In this document: piece after piece, positions 1-7,641 of the stretch
How the letters are laid out: each line of letters starts with the position of its first letter
How positions within the stretch are numbered: the stretch's first letter is position 1
From: Billgrantia bachuensis
Lineage (GTDB): Bacteria > Pseudomonadota > Gammaproteobacteria > Pseudomonadales > Halomonadaceae
Assembly: GCF_011742165.1 (NCBI RefSeq)
Contig: NZ_JAAQTO010000049.1
Coordinates: 79,506 to 143,505, forward strand
Length of the DNA stretch: 64,000 nucleotides
Reading direction: 5' to 3'
Position numbers and translations under genes: made by a program
Notes under the pieces: generated by a model
What the model was told of the DNA's origin: nothing
The model's input: only the letters and a program-made list of their open reading frames with translations
The model's database searches: none

Positions 1-1
1 C

Positions 2-1162
2 AATACTCACCGCATGCTCTGCGCCAATCAGGAAATGCTGGCCTCCCTGATGCCTTTCATGCGCGACGAGCCACCGGTACTGGTGGACTGGCTGCCCTGG
101 AATCACACCTTCGGCGGCAACCACAACGTCGGCATCGTGCTCTACAACGGCGGCAGCCTCTACATCGACGACGGCCGCCCGGTGCCGGGCGAGTTCGAGA
201 CCACCATCGCCAACCTGCGCGAGATCGCACCGACGGTCTACTTCAACGTGCCCAAGGGCTTCGAGATCCTGGTGGATTACCTGAAGCGCGAGGATGACCT
301 GCGCGAGACCTTCTTCTCACGGCTCAACCTGATGTTCTTCGCCGCGGCGGGGCTCTCTCAGCACATCTGGGACGAGCTCGACCGCCTGGCCATCCGGACC
401 CTGGGTTGCAAGGTGGGCATGCTGACCGGCCTGGGAGCTACCGAGACCGCTCCCTCGGCGATGTTCGCCTCGCTGGAGGAGTCCCGCTCCGGCGTGGTGG
501 GCCTGCCCGCCCGCGGAGTGTCGATCAAGCTGGTGCCCAACGGCGGCAAGCTGGAGTGCCGGGTGAAAGGGCCCAGCGTGATGCCGGGCTACTGGCGCCA
601 GCCCGAGGTCACCGCCAGGAGCTTCGACGAGGAGGGCTTCTACTGCCTGGGCGATGCGGTCAAGTTCATCGACCCGGACGACCCCCAGCGCGGCATGTGC
701 TTCGACGGGCGCATCTCCGAGGACTTCAAGCTCGACACCGGCACCTGGGTCAGCGTCGGGCCGCTGCGGGCGCGCATCATCGAAGCCGGCGCCCCTCATG
801 TGAAGGACGTAGTGATCGCCGGGATCGACAAGCCCTATGTCTCGGTCATGGTGTTCCCCGACTTGGAGAAGTGCCGCGAACTGGCTGGGCTGGGCGGCGC
901 GGCCGATGCCGCCGCGGTGCTGGCAAGCGAGCCGGTGCGCGAGCGCTTCCTGCAGATGCTGCGCGACCTGGACGCCCACAGCACGGGCAGCTCCACCCGG
1001 GTACGTCGCCTGGTGCTACTCGCCGAGCCGCCGCGCCTGGACGCCCACGAGATTACCGACAAGGGCTCGATCAACCAGCGTGCCGTGCTGGAGAACCGGG
1101 CCGGGATCGTGGCTGAGCTTTACCGCGAGCCACCGCCTCCGAACGTATGGCGGTTCGACTAA
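2..1162 (+). CDS. fcs: Feruloyl-CoA synthase, C-terminal part (5' end outside window)
   Basis: Adenylate-forming (ANL) CoA ligase that activates ferulate and related hydroxycinnamates to CoA thioesters in the cytoplasm, the first step towards vanillin and vanillate. The frame is open to the window edge (NTHRMLCANQ precedes the first internal Met), so the gene is 5'-truncated; about 386 residues of a family usually near 600 are present. Diagnostic segments are PWNHTFGGNHN, the GATETAPSA adenylation motif and, near the C-terminus, GRISEDFKLDTGTWVSVGPLR, which typifies feruloyl-CoA synthases rather than plant-type 4CL. It ends just before a decayed porin tail and a strong terminator. The vanillate demethylase genes at 36 kb would process its downstream product. 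Confidence 0.88.
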   Translation, partial: NTHRMLCANQEMLASLMPFMRDEPPVLVDWLPWNHTFGGNHNVGIVLYNGGSLYIDDGRPVPGEFETTIANLREIAPTVYFNVPKGFEILVDYLKREDDLRETFFSRLNLMFFAAAGLSQHIWDELDRLAIRTLGCKVGMLTGLGATETAPSAMFASLEESRSGVVGLPARGVSIKLVPNGGKLECRVKGPSVMPGYWRQPEVTARSFDEEGFYCLGDAVKFIDPDDPQRGMCFDGRISEDFKLDTGTWVSVGPLRARIIEAGAPHVKDVVIAGIDKPYVSVMVFPDLEKCRELAGLGGAADAAAVLASEPVRERFLQMLRDLDAHSTGSSTRVRRLVLLAEPPRLDAHEITDKGSINQRAVLENRAGIVAELYREPPPPNVWRFD

Positions 1163-1202
1163 GCGCTCATGGGGTATCACTTATGCTGACCCATGCCCAC
1201 GC

Positions 1203-1262
1203 CGGAAAGCGAGTAGGGCGACTGCGACCACATCGACAACAACGTGGTGTCAGCTTCTGAGA
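1203..1262 (+). pseudogene. Remnant of a porin gene 3' end
   Basis: The stretch containing TCGACAACAACGTGG followed by GTCAGCTTCTGAG matches the last codons of the intact porin gene ending at 4562 (ACCGACAACAACGTGG ... GTCAGCTTCTGAG), with about 14 bases missing between the blocks. The homology continues past the stop codon into the terminator (CTAGCTTACTTCGG versus CTAGTTTGCTTCGG). No open frame for a porin remains upstream. This is best read as the tail of a deleted porin copy that once followed fcs. Confidence 0.7.
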
Positions 1263-1299
1263 TGGGTGTTCATAGGAAGGTTCGACTAGCTTACTTCGG

Positions 1300-1330
1300 C
1301 CCGGCGAGTGCGCGACTCGCCGGGCTTTTT
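1300..1330 (+). terminator. Rho-independent terminator after fcs/porin remnant
   Basis: A perfect 10-bp stem CCCGGCGAGT / ACTCGCCGGG with a 5-base loop is followed by CTTTTT. It overlaps the stop codon of the convergent LysR gene. It is homologous to the terminator after the porin at 4602-4631. Confidence 0.85.
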
Positions 1331-2246
1331 ACGCTGGCTGAACCGCAGTGGCCGCTTCCAGTGTCGCCATGAAAGCACCAGCGACGGCGTCCAGCATGGC
1401 GTCGCCGGCCAGGGAGGGTGGGTGCCAGAGGTGCATGTTGCGCTCGCCGAAGTCGGCTTCCACGGGCAGGCTCTGCAGGCCGAAGCGTGGGGCGCCTATA
1501 TCGGTGACGCGCTTGGGCATGATGCTGAGATAGTCGCCTGTGGGCAGGATGTTCAGGCAGATCATGGCATCGCCGGCCAAGGCGATATGGGTATTCACCT
1601 GCTTTAGCCCGGCCTTCTGCAGGCGCTCTACTGGCGACTCCTCGAACTTTGCATAGGTGGCGATATTAACCCAGGGGTAGCCGACCAGGTCGCCGATCTC
1701 GACGCGCTCCTTCTGGGCCAGGGGGTGATGCCGAGAGGCGAAGATAGCCAGGCGATCCTCGAAGAGGGTGATGCGGTCCAATTCCTGGCTCGCCGAGATC
1801 ACCGTCGGGGCTACGGCGATGTCCAATTCGTCATCGTTGATCTGTTCGAACAGTCGGTAAGGGGTATCCACGCGGATCAGTAGCGAGAGGCTGGGGTAGT
1901 CGCGCATCAGCGCTTCGGTGACGGTGTGCATCAGCAGACTGGCCACCAAGGGACCGACTCCGATGCGTAGCTCACTCTGCATGCCCAGGCCGAAGCGGGT
2001 TGCGGAATGCTCGGCTGCCCATACCGATGTAGCAATGGCACGTCCCTGCCTGGCCAGCACTCCCCCCAAGGCCGTTTGTCGGACCCCGTGGCGGCTGCGG
2101 GTGAAGAGGCTTCCGCCGGCCTGCATCTCCAGCGTTTGCATGTTCTTGGTCAACGTCGGCTGGCTGATGTGCAGCTTGCTAGCAGCCTGACTGATGGAGC
2201 CACAGTCGAGGATGATAGCCAGCTGCATCAGGTGTTTGGCTTCCAT
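1329..2246 (-). CDS. LysR-family transcriptional regulator
   Basis: About 305 residues. An N-terminal winged HTH (roughly residues 5-64, with SISQAASKLHISQPTLTKNMQTLE) is followed by a LysR substrate-binding domain (from about residue 90; LRIGVGPLVA). The start is placed at the Met with GGGA upstream; an in-frame ATG 24 bases further upstream has no ribosome site. It is transcribed divergently from the TAXI binding-protein gene at 2379, and the shared 130-bp gap contains an AT-rich inverted repeat. It is therefore the probable regulator of the first TAXI-porin-sulfatase cassette. The ligand is unknown, plausibly the transported substrate. Confidence 0.88.
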   Translation of the reverse strand: MEAKHLMQLAIILDCGSISQAASKLHISQPTLTKNMQTLEMQAGGSLFTRSRHGVRQTALGGVLARQGRAIATSVWAAEHSATRFGLGMQSELRIGVGPLVASLLMHTVTEALMRDYPSLSLLIRVDTPYRLFEQINDDELDIAVAPTVISASQELDRITLFEDRLAIFASRHHPLAQKERVEIGDLVGYPWVNIATYAKFEESPVERLQKAGLKQVNTHIALAGDAMICLNILPTGDYLSIMPKRVTDIGAPRFGLQSLPVEADFGERNMHLWHPPSLAGDAMLDAVAGAFMATLEAATAVQPA

Positions 2247-2263
2247 GATGGTCCCGTTATTAA

Positions 2264-2378
2264 TATTCAAAAATTTATTTCAAAGATATTAAAAAGGAAT
2301 TTTTGGAATCGCAATGCCTGAGTCATGATACCCAAGGTGCACGCTACGTTTACTCATCAATAAATAGGTATTACAACA
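2264..2378. promoter_or_regulatory. Divergent promoter/operator region, copy 1
   Basis: AT-rich gap between the LysR gene and the TAXI binding-protein gene. It contains an inverted pair ATTCAAAAATT (2265-2275) and AATTTTTGGAAT (2298-2309), plausible as a LysR-type operator. Almost the whole region recurs at 4643-4754 (shared blocks GAATTTTTGGAAT, CCAAGG, ATAGGT, TTACAACAATG). The ATG at 2379 has only a weak AGGT as ribosome site. Confidence 0.6.
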
Positions 2379-3380
2379 ATGCGTATGAGAATATTTGGGG
2401 CTTCCCTGGCCCTCTGGGCCGTGACCGCCACGGCCCAGGCTCAGACCCTGCAGCTCGATGGCGGTGGTGTCGTCTCGATCACCGGCATCGTTCCCCAGGC
2501 CATGGCTACCCATACCCCCAAGGAAGGGATCAGTCTGCAGGTGATAACCGGGCAGACCCTGACCCGCTCGCTGATGCGCGTGGCCGCCGGCCAATTGGAC
2601 TCCTCGGTGGTGCCCACCCCGGCATTCAGGGCCATGCAGGAGGGTGTCGGTCCCTACGAGAGTCACGGCGACCAGGCTCGCCAACTGGCCGGAAATGTGC
2701 GCGCCTTGAGTGGCCTGCCCGGCAGCACTTTCCATGCTATCGCCTGGGCCGACTCCGGTATCGAGTCTTGGGAGGACCTGCGCGGCAAGTCGGTTTACAT
2801 CGGGCCGCCGGCCGGGATTGCCAGCCTGCAAATCACCGGCATGATCGAAGCGGCCTCCGGCCTGGTCGAGGGCGAGGACTACGAGGGGGAGCGTGCGCCC
2901 TGGGGCATCGCCACCCAGAGCTTCCAAGATGGCCATTACGACGTCCTTGTCATATCCGCCCCGGTGGGCCAGCAGTCGCTCAACGAGCTGAGCCTTCAGC
3001 GCCCCATTCGCATCCTGGGCATTCCCGAGGCGGTGGTCGACACACCGGCGTGGGATGCCTACACCGAGCGGGCCGGGATGACCTATTCCACCATCCCGGC
3101 GAGAACTTACGAGGGGCAGGTCAACGCCGACGAGGATCTGCTCACCGCCTCCAACGTCATGTTCCTGGCGGTACACAAGGACATGAATGAGGACGTCGCC
3201 TACCGCTACACCAAGGCCTATCGCGAGAATATCGACGCCATGAAGGGTTCCAACGCCCTGCTGCGCGCGGCCGAGACGAAGGATCCTTTTCTCGGCGTCA
3301 ATGCCCCCTTGCACCCCGGCGCCGTGCGCTACTACCGGGAGCGGGACGTGGAGATTCCCGAGTCCCTGCTAGCCGAATAA
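2379..3380 (+). CDS. TAXI-family TRAP transporter substrate-binding protein
   Basis: Periplasmic solute receptor of a TAXI-type TRAP transporter; 333 residues with a signal peptide (about residues 1-21, cleavage after AQA). Family features are the WADSGIESWEDLRGKSVYIGPPAG segment around residues 125-150 and the C-terminal NAPLHPGAVRYYRE. Both are shared with the second TAXI receptor of the window (13218-14243), so the two are paralogues. It is followed by a porin and the fused permease at 4823, which together would form an outer- to inner-membrane uptake route. Substrate unknown; the sulfatase downstream hints at a sulfate ester. Confidence 0.87.
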   Translation: MRMRIFGASLALWAVTATAQAQTLQLDGGGVVSITGIVPQAMATHTPKEGISLQVITGQTLTRSLMRVAAGQLDSSVVPTPAFRAMQEGVGPYESHGDQARQLAGNVRALSGLPGSTFHAIAWADSGIESWEDLRGKSVYIGPPAGIASLQITGMIEAASGLVEGEDYEGERAPWGIATQSFQDGHYDVLVISAPVGQQSLNELSLQRPIRILGIPEAVVDTPAWDAYTERAGMTYSTIPARTYEGQVNADEDLLTASNVMFLAVHKDMNEDVAYRYTKAYRENIDAMKGSNALLRAAETKDPFLGVNAPLHPGAVRYYRERDVEIPESLLAE

Positions 3381-3563
3381 CTTCGGGCCCACCGTCTCCG
3401 CACACCATGCTGCTGGGGTGACAAACAACCGACTGTTAGCCGGTGCACTAGCATTTGCCTCCTTACTAACGGTTACACAGATTCCCGCAGCGATCTTTAG
3501 CTGAGGGAGCGGCCACTTGCAGTGCAAAAAAACATACAACATCAACAAGATTGGTAGCACACT

Positions 3564-4562
3564 ATGACGACAGCGACACGACTGGCGCTCGCGCCTCTGA
3601 CCCTCTCTCTTGCGGTAACCTTCTCCGGCGCGGTAGTGGCCAACGATCATCACGCCGGCCCGAATTTCTCCGGTACTCTGACGGGGGGCGTGCTGAACGT
3701 CCAGGATCGCGATGCCGACCTCTGGGCCTTCAAGGCCGAGGCTGGCCTGGGTGGGGTCTATACCGTCAATGATGGATTGCGCATTCGCTATGATTTGGTA
3801 GCCGATTTCGCCAATGCCATCAACTCCGTGGACGAACAGACCTGGACGCCGGGCGGCCATCGCCAAGATGACGGCGAAATCTACATGCGCACCGCCCGAG
3901 TTTTGCTGATGACCGATTACGGCACGATTGGCCTTCAGCCGCGGGTGCCTTCCGGCTTCTGGGGGCATATCTATCGCAACGTGGATGTCTTCGAGTACAA
4001 CCGCTTCCACGGCCAGACGGGACAGAACGCCATCTTCGGGCAGGCCGAGCAGGGCAGCGACGTATTCTCCTACGGTTCCCCCCGCTTCGGCGGTTTCCAG
4101 TTCATCGGCGCCGTGCTGACCACCAATGCTCAGAACGACCAGGATTTCGATGTCGTGACGGGGCGCCTGGTCTACGACCAGGGACCGCTCAACTTCGGTG
4201 TCGGACATACACAGGTGCGCCGCCCGGGTATCGATGACCTGCATCGCACCTCCTTCGGTATCGGCTACGACTTCGGCATGATTCAACTGGGCGGGGTCTA
4301 CGAGCACAACGACGATCGTGAGAACAACGAGAGCCCGGCCGACTTCGATGCCTGGGGCGTCAATGTTTCGGCCAGTCTGAGTGATGCCTGGTCGGTCTCA
4401 CTCGGCTACGCCGAGAACGACAAGAATCTCGAACTCGACAACGACGCCTTGGTGGGCACTATTCGCCGCCACTTCAACCACAATGTCTATGCCTTCCTCG
4501 AGGCGGGCCGCTACGACCGTACCGACAACAACGTGGCGGCGGGCCTCAGCGTCAGCTTCTGA
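3564..4562 (+). CDS. Outer-membrane porin-like beta-barrel protein
   Basis: 332 residues with a signal peptide (about residues 1-26, ...SGAVVA/ND), alternating amphipathic strands throughout and a C-terminal phenylalanine (AAGLSVSF), the usual signature for outer-membrane insertion. No strong ribosome site precedes the ATG. It lies between the TAXI receptor and its permease and probably gives the transported solute a path across the outer membrane. A decayed tail of a near-identical porin gene lies at 1203-1262. I cannot assign it to a named porin family with confidence. Confidence 0.78.
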   Translation: MTTATRLALAPLTLSLAVTFSGAVVANDHHAGPNFSGTLTGGVLNVQDRDADLWAFKAEAGLGGVYTVNDGLRIRYDLVADFANAINSVDEQTWTPGGHRQDDGEIYMRTARVLLMTDYGTIGLQPRVPSGFWGHIYRNVDVFEYNRFHGQTGQNAIFGQAEQGSDVFSYGSPRFGGFQFIGAVLTTNAQNDQDFDVVTGRLVYDQGPLNFGVGHTQVRRPGIDDLHRTSFGIGYDFGMIQLGGVYEHNDDRENNESPADFDAWGVNVSASLSDAWSVSLGYAENDKNLELDNDALVGTIRRHFNHNVYAFLEAGRYDRTDNNVAAGLSVSF

Positions 4563-4601
4563 GGTCGGCTTCGCAGAAAGAATTCGCTAGTTTGCTTCGG
4601 T

Positions 4602-4631
4602 CCGGCGAGGTGCATACTCGCCGGCCTTTTT
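4602..4631 (+). terminator. Rho-independent terminator after porin
   Basis: Stem CCGGCGAG / CTCGCCGG with a 7-base loop, followed by CCTTTTT. Homologous in sequence and position to the terminator at 1300-1330. Confidence 0.8.
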
Positions 4632-4642
4632 GCTACCAATCC

Positions 4643-4754
4643 TATTCAAAAACTTTTATTGGAGAATCCAAAAATGAATTTTTGGAATGGTAATGCTTGA
4701 GGCATTATGACCAAGGAGCACTTCGTTTATTTCTCGATATATAGGTTTACAACA
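4643..4754 (+). promoter_or_regulatory. Duplicated promoter/operator region, copy 2
   Basis: Diverged copy of the region at 2264-2378. TATTCAAAAA, GAATTTTTGGAAT, CCAAGG and TTACAACAATG occur in the same order and spacing. It places the fused permease gene under what looks like the same operator as the binding-protein gene, so one LysR regulator could control both transcripts. Confidence 0.62.
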
Positions 4755-4826
4755 ATGTACATGAGAACTCTTGAAGTGACAGTCTCCGCCCTCCGGTCTT
4801 GTCGAGAGCGAGGGCGAAGCTCATGA
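4755..4826 (+). pseudogene. Residual start of a second TAXI binding-protein gene; possible leader ORF
   Basis: Directly after operator copy 2, an ATG opens a 23-codon frame beginning MYMRTLEV, matching the MRMRIFGA start region of the gene at 2379 in position and partly in sequence. It then leaves homology and stops at a TGA that overlaps the permease ATG (ATGA at 4823-4826). Most likely it is what remains after an internal deletion fused the first codons of a duplicated receptor gene to the permease upstream region. If translated, it would couple translation to the permease. Confidence 0.5.
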
Positions 4827-6775
4827 CAATCGATAACACGCGCTGGATAAAACGCCTCAGCAACCTGCTCTGGATACTCGGCGGCATTGTTGCCCTGCTA
4901 GGGCTCGCCAACGTCATGCCGAGCTATCAGATGCTGCCGCGTATTGGGCCCTTCTCCCTGGAGTGGTTCCGCCCCACCTTCTTCGCCTTCTGCGTGACCA
5001 TCGCTATCGTTTACTGTTGGCGGGAGCGGTTGGTGAGCGGCCAGTCGCTGTCGACGCTGCGCATCGCGGGTGACCTGGTGCTGTGGGTGGCGGCGCTCTA
5101 CAGCTGCTACCGCTACTACGAAGTCGGCATGGAGATGCTCTATTCCATCGTCTTCTTCGGCCTGCAGGATGCCGTGATCGCCATTGTCGGCGTGGCGGTG
5201 GCTATCATTACCTGCTGGCGGCTGTGGGGGGCACCGATCGCCATTATCGGCATCCTGGCCTTTCTCTACCTGGCCACCGGCCACTACTGGCCAGGCGCGC
5301 TGCAGACCAGCGGCGGCGATATCCTCGACAAGCTGGCCGAGAACCTCTGGTTCGGAGCCGACAACGGCGTGCTCGGTAGTATCTTCGGTATCATCCTCAG
5401 CACCGTGCTGCCCTTCATCATTCTCGGGGCCGTGCTGGATGGCTGTGGCGCCGGCGGCTCGATGATCCGCATCTCCTTCTCGCTGATGCGCGGGTTTCGC
5501 GGTGGTCCGGCCTATTCGGCGATTCTCGCCTCCGGCATGTTCGGCACGGTGTCGGGTAGTGCCGTAGCCAACGTGGTGGGCACCGGAGTGGTCACCATTC
5601 CGATGATTCGTCGACGCGGTTTCTCCGGCAACTTCGCCGGTGGCTTGGAGGCCAGCGCCTCGGCCGGTGGCCAGATCCTGCCGCCGATCATGGGCGCCGC
5701 GGCCTTGGTAATGGCCGACTATGTCGGTGTGACCTACTTGACGGTCATCACTGCCGTGTTGATTCCCGCCGTCGCCTACTATTTCAGCCTCTTCCTGGCG
5801 GTCTACTTCGAGGCGCGCAAGCTCGGCGTCGCGGCCAATGAGGATGAAGTGGCCGAACACGTCGAGCTGCAGGACTGGCTCAACCTGCTGCTGATCGTGG
5901 CTCCGCTGGCGATCATCGTCTTCCTGCTGATCGGCGGCGCCTCGCCGGCCGGGGCGTCCATCACCGCGATCTTCGCCCTGATCCCGCTGAGCCTGATCAA
6001 CCCCAGCATCCGGCGGCAGCCCCAGCGCCTGGCCATTGCCATGGCGGAGGGCGGGGTCACCGTGGCGCGGCTGTCCATGGCGATCGCCGTGGTGGGCATC
6101 ATCGTCGCCGCCCTGGCGGCCACCGGCATTCCTTCCAAGTTCGCCGTGCTGCTCTCGGGGGCTTCCAACTACTCGCTGTTCGCGGCGCTGGCGATTACCG
6201 CTCTGGGCTGCATCGTGCTGGGCATGGGCATGCCGACCCTTCCGGCCTACATTGCCATCATCGTGGTCATGGGTCCGACCCTTCAGGCCTTCGGCCTGGA
6301 GCTGCTCACCGCCCATATGTTCGTGTTCTTCTTTGGCATCGCTTCGGTCATTACGCCACCGGTGGCCATCGCTGCCTATGCAGCGGCGGCGATCTCCGGC
6401 GGCAAGCCGATGGCCACGGCAGTCACCAGCACGCGCATAGCGGCGATGATCTTCCTGATCCCCTTCGCCTTCGTCTACAACCCGATCATGTTGACGGTGG
6501 GGGCCGCCGGTGCCGACTTCAGCCTGGCCGCCTACCTGTGGATGATCGTGCAGCTGGCGCTGGCGATCTACCTCACCGCTTCGGCGCTGGCTCGCTTCGA
6601 CCGGCAGCGGATCGCCCTGCCCGAGGCCGGCATACGCTTCGCTGCAGCCGTGGCCCTTCTTTCACCCTATCCACTGGTCAGCGTCGCCGGCCTGGTGCTC
6701 GGTCTCGGCATGATCGCGCTGCATGCCCGGTTGCCAGTGAAGCCCGGCGGCTGCCAAGCCGTGCCGGAAACCTGA
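4823..6775 (+). CDS. TAXI-type TRAP transporter fused permease (DctQ-DctM fusion)
   Basis: 650-residue inner-membrane permease. An N-terminal small-subunit-like part has several hydrophobic segments in residues 10-165. The DctM-like large domain follows, with signature runs such as VSGSAVANVVGTGVVTIPM and SAGGQILPPIMGAAALVMA. The ATG at 4823 is preferred over a TTG 24 bases upstream because purine-rich AGGGCGAAG precedes it and it overlaps the TGA of the short upstream frame. Na+-coupled uptake with the TAXI receptor at 2379 is inferred from the family. Paralogous to 11237-13195 (compare NVMPSYQMLPRIGPF with NSMPSFGPIPRLGPF). Confidence 0.9.
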   Translation: MTIDNTRWIKRLSNLLWILGGIVALLGLANVMPSYQMLPRIGPFSLEWFRPTFFAFCVTIAIVYCWRERLVSGQSLSTLRIAGDLVLWVAALYSCYRYYEVGMEMLYSIVFFGLQDAVIAIVGVAVAIITCWRLWGAPIAIIGILAFLYLATGHYWPGALQTSGGDILDKLAENLWFGADNGVLGSIFGIILSTVLPFIILGAVLDGCGAGGSMIRISFSLMRGFRGGPAYSAILASGMFGTVSGSAVANVVGTGVVTIPMIRRRGFSGNFAGGLEASASAGGQILPPIMGAAALVMADYVGVTYLTVITAVLIPAVAYYFSLFLAVYFEARKLGVAANEDEVAEHVELQDWLNLLLIVAPLAIIVFLLIGGASPAGASITAIFALIPLSLINPSIRRQPQRLAIAMAEGGVTVARLSMAIAVVGIIVAALAATGIPSKFAVLLSGASNYSLFAALAITALGCIVLGMGMPTLPAYIAIIVVMGPTLQAFGLELLTAHMFVFFFGIASVITPPVAIAAYAAAAISGGKPMATAVTSTRIAAMIFLIPFAFVYNPIMLTVGAAGADFSLAAYLWMIVQLALAIYLTASALARFDRQRIALPEAGIRFAAAVALLSPYPLVSVAGLVLGLGMIALHARLPVKPGGCQAVPET

Positions 6776-6792
6776 GCCCAAGGAGTTTGCCG

Positions 6793-7548
6793 ATGTTCGA
6801 AGTCACGGCCCTGCTGTTCGGCGTCCTCTGTGGCCTGCTGATCCTGCTCTCAGGGGTCGGCGCCGGTGTGATCATGGTCCCGGGCCTGATGCTGCTGTTC
6901 GGTGTGGCGCCCGCCACGGCGGTGGGCACCGCCAGCCTGGTCTCGGTGCTGATCAAGGTGGTGGCGACCTATGCCCACGGGCGTGACAGCCGCGTTGACT
7001 GGATGCTGTTCAGGCGCTTCTCGCGCTGGGCGGTGCCCTGCTGCCTGCTGTTGGCGCTGGCGATCACTCTGCTGCTGCGCACCCCTTGGGGGGTGGGCGT
7101 GCAGCATGGCCTCAAGTTGGCGGTGCTGGCCGCCGCCAGCTTCGCGCTGCTGGCCAGCTTTCGACCCCAGGTGCTGCAGCACATCGGCCAGTGGCTGGGT
7201 GGGCTGATGCCCTCGGCTTGCGGGGCCATGGTGGGCGCCACCGGGGTGGGCGGTGGCGTGTTGATCGTGCCGACCCTGAGCGCCATGAGTAATGCTGACA
7301 TCAAGGTGGTGGTGGGCACCTCTACGGTCATTGGCCTGCTGCTATCGGCCTGCACCGGCTTGGTGTTCGGCGGCGGCGGGCATCTCGAGCCAATGCTCGC
7401 TCTGCTGGTGACCCTGGGCGGCGGCGTAGGGGTGGTATTGGGCCGGCCCTTGGTCGCTCGGCTGTCGAGCCGTGCTGTCAGCGCCCTTGTTTATACCCTG
7501 ATCGGTATCTCACTGCTCAACATGACCTACGACCTCTTCCTGGTGTGA
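6793..7548 (+). CDS. TauE/SafE-family (sulfite exporter-like) membrane permease
   Basis: 251 residues, about 7-8 hydrophobic segments, with two internally similar halves (MLLFGVAPATAVGTASLVSVL and GVGGGVLIVPTLSAMSNADIKVVVGTST), as usual for TauE/SafE proteins. The ATG at 6793 follows AAGGAG. It lies 17 bp after the fused permease and upstream of the sulfatase gene. Members of this family export sulfite, sulfoacetate and similar anions. Here the neighbouring cytoplasmic sulfatase would release sulfate, so export of the sulfate (or another anion) is a reasonable but untested role. Confidence 0.85.
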   Translation: MFEVTALLFGVLCGLLILLSGVGAGVIMVPGLMLLFGVAPATAVGTASLVSVLIKVVATYAHGRDSRVDWMLFRRFSRWAVPCCLLLALAITLLLRTPWGVGVQHGLKLAVLAAASFALLASFRPQVLQHIGQWLGGLMPSACGAMVGATGVGGGVLIVPTLSAMSNADIKVVVGTSTVIGLLLSACTGLVFGGGGHLEPMLALLVTLGGGVGVVLGRPLVARLSSRAVSALVYTLIGISLLNMTYDLFLV

Positions 7549-7565
7549 TCAACAGGTTTTGTGCG

Positions 7566-7590
7566 CGAGGAGTGTGCTGAGAACTCCTCG
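7566..7590 (+). other. Intercistronic hairpin
   Basis: CGAGGAGT (7566-7573) pairs with ACTCCTCG (7583-7590) in the 93-bp gap between the TauE-like gene and the sulfatase gene. No T-tract follows, so it may modulate mRNA stability or expression ratio rather than terminate. Confidence 0.45.
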
Positions 7591-7641
7591 GCTTGTCGTC
7601 AAGGCCGACACTGATTGGATTCGGTTTCACCGGAGGATTTC

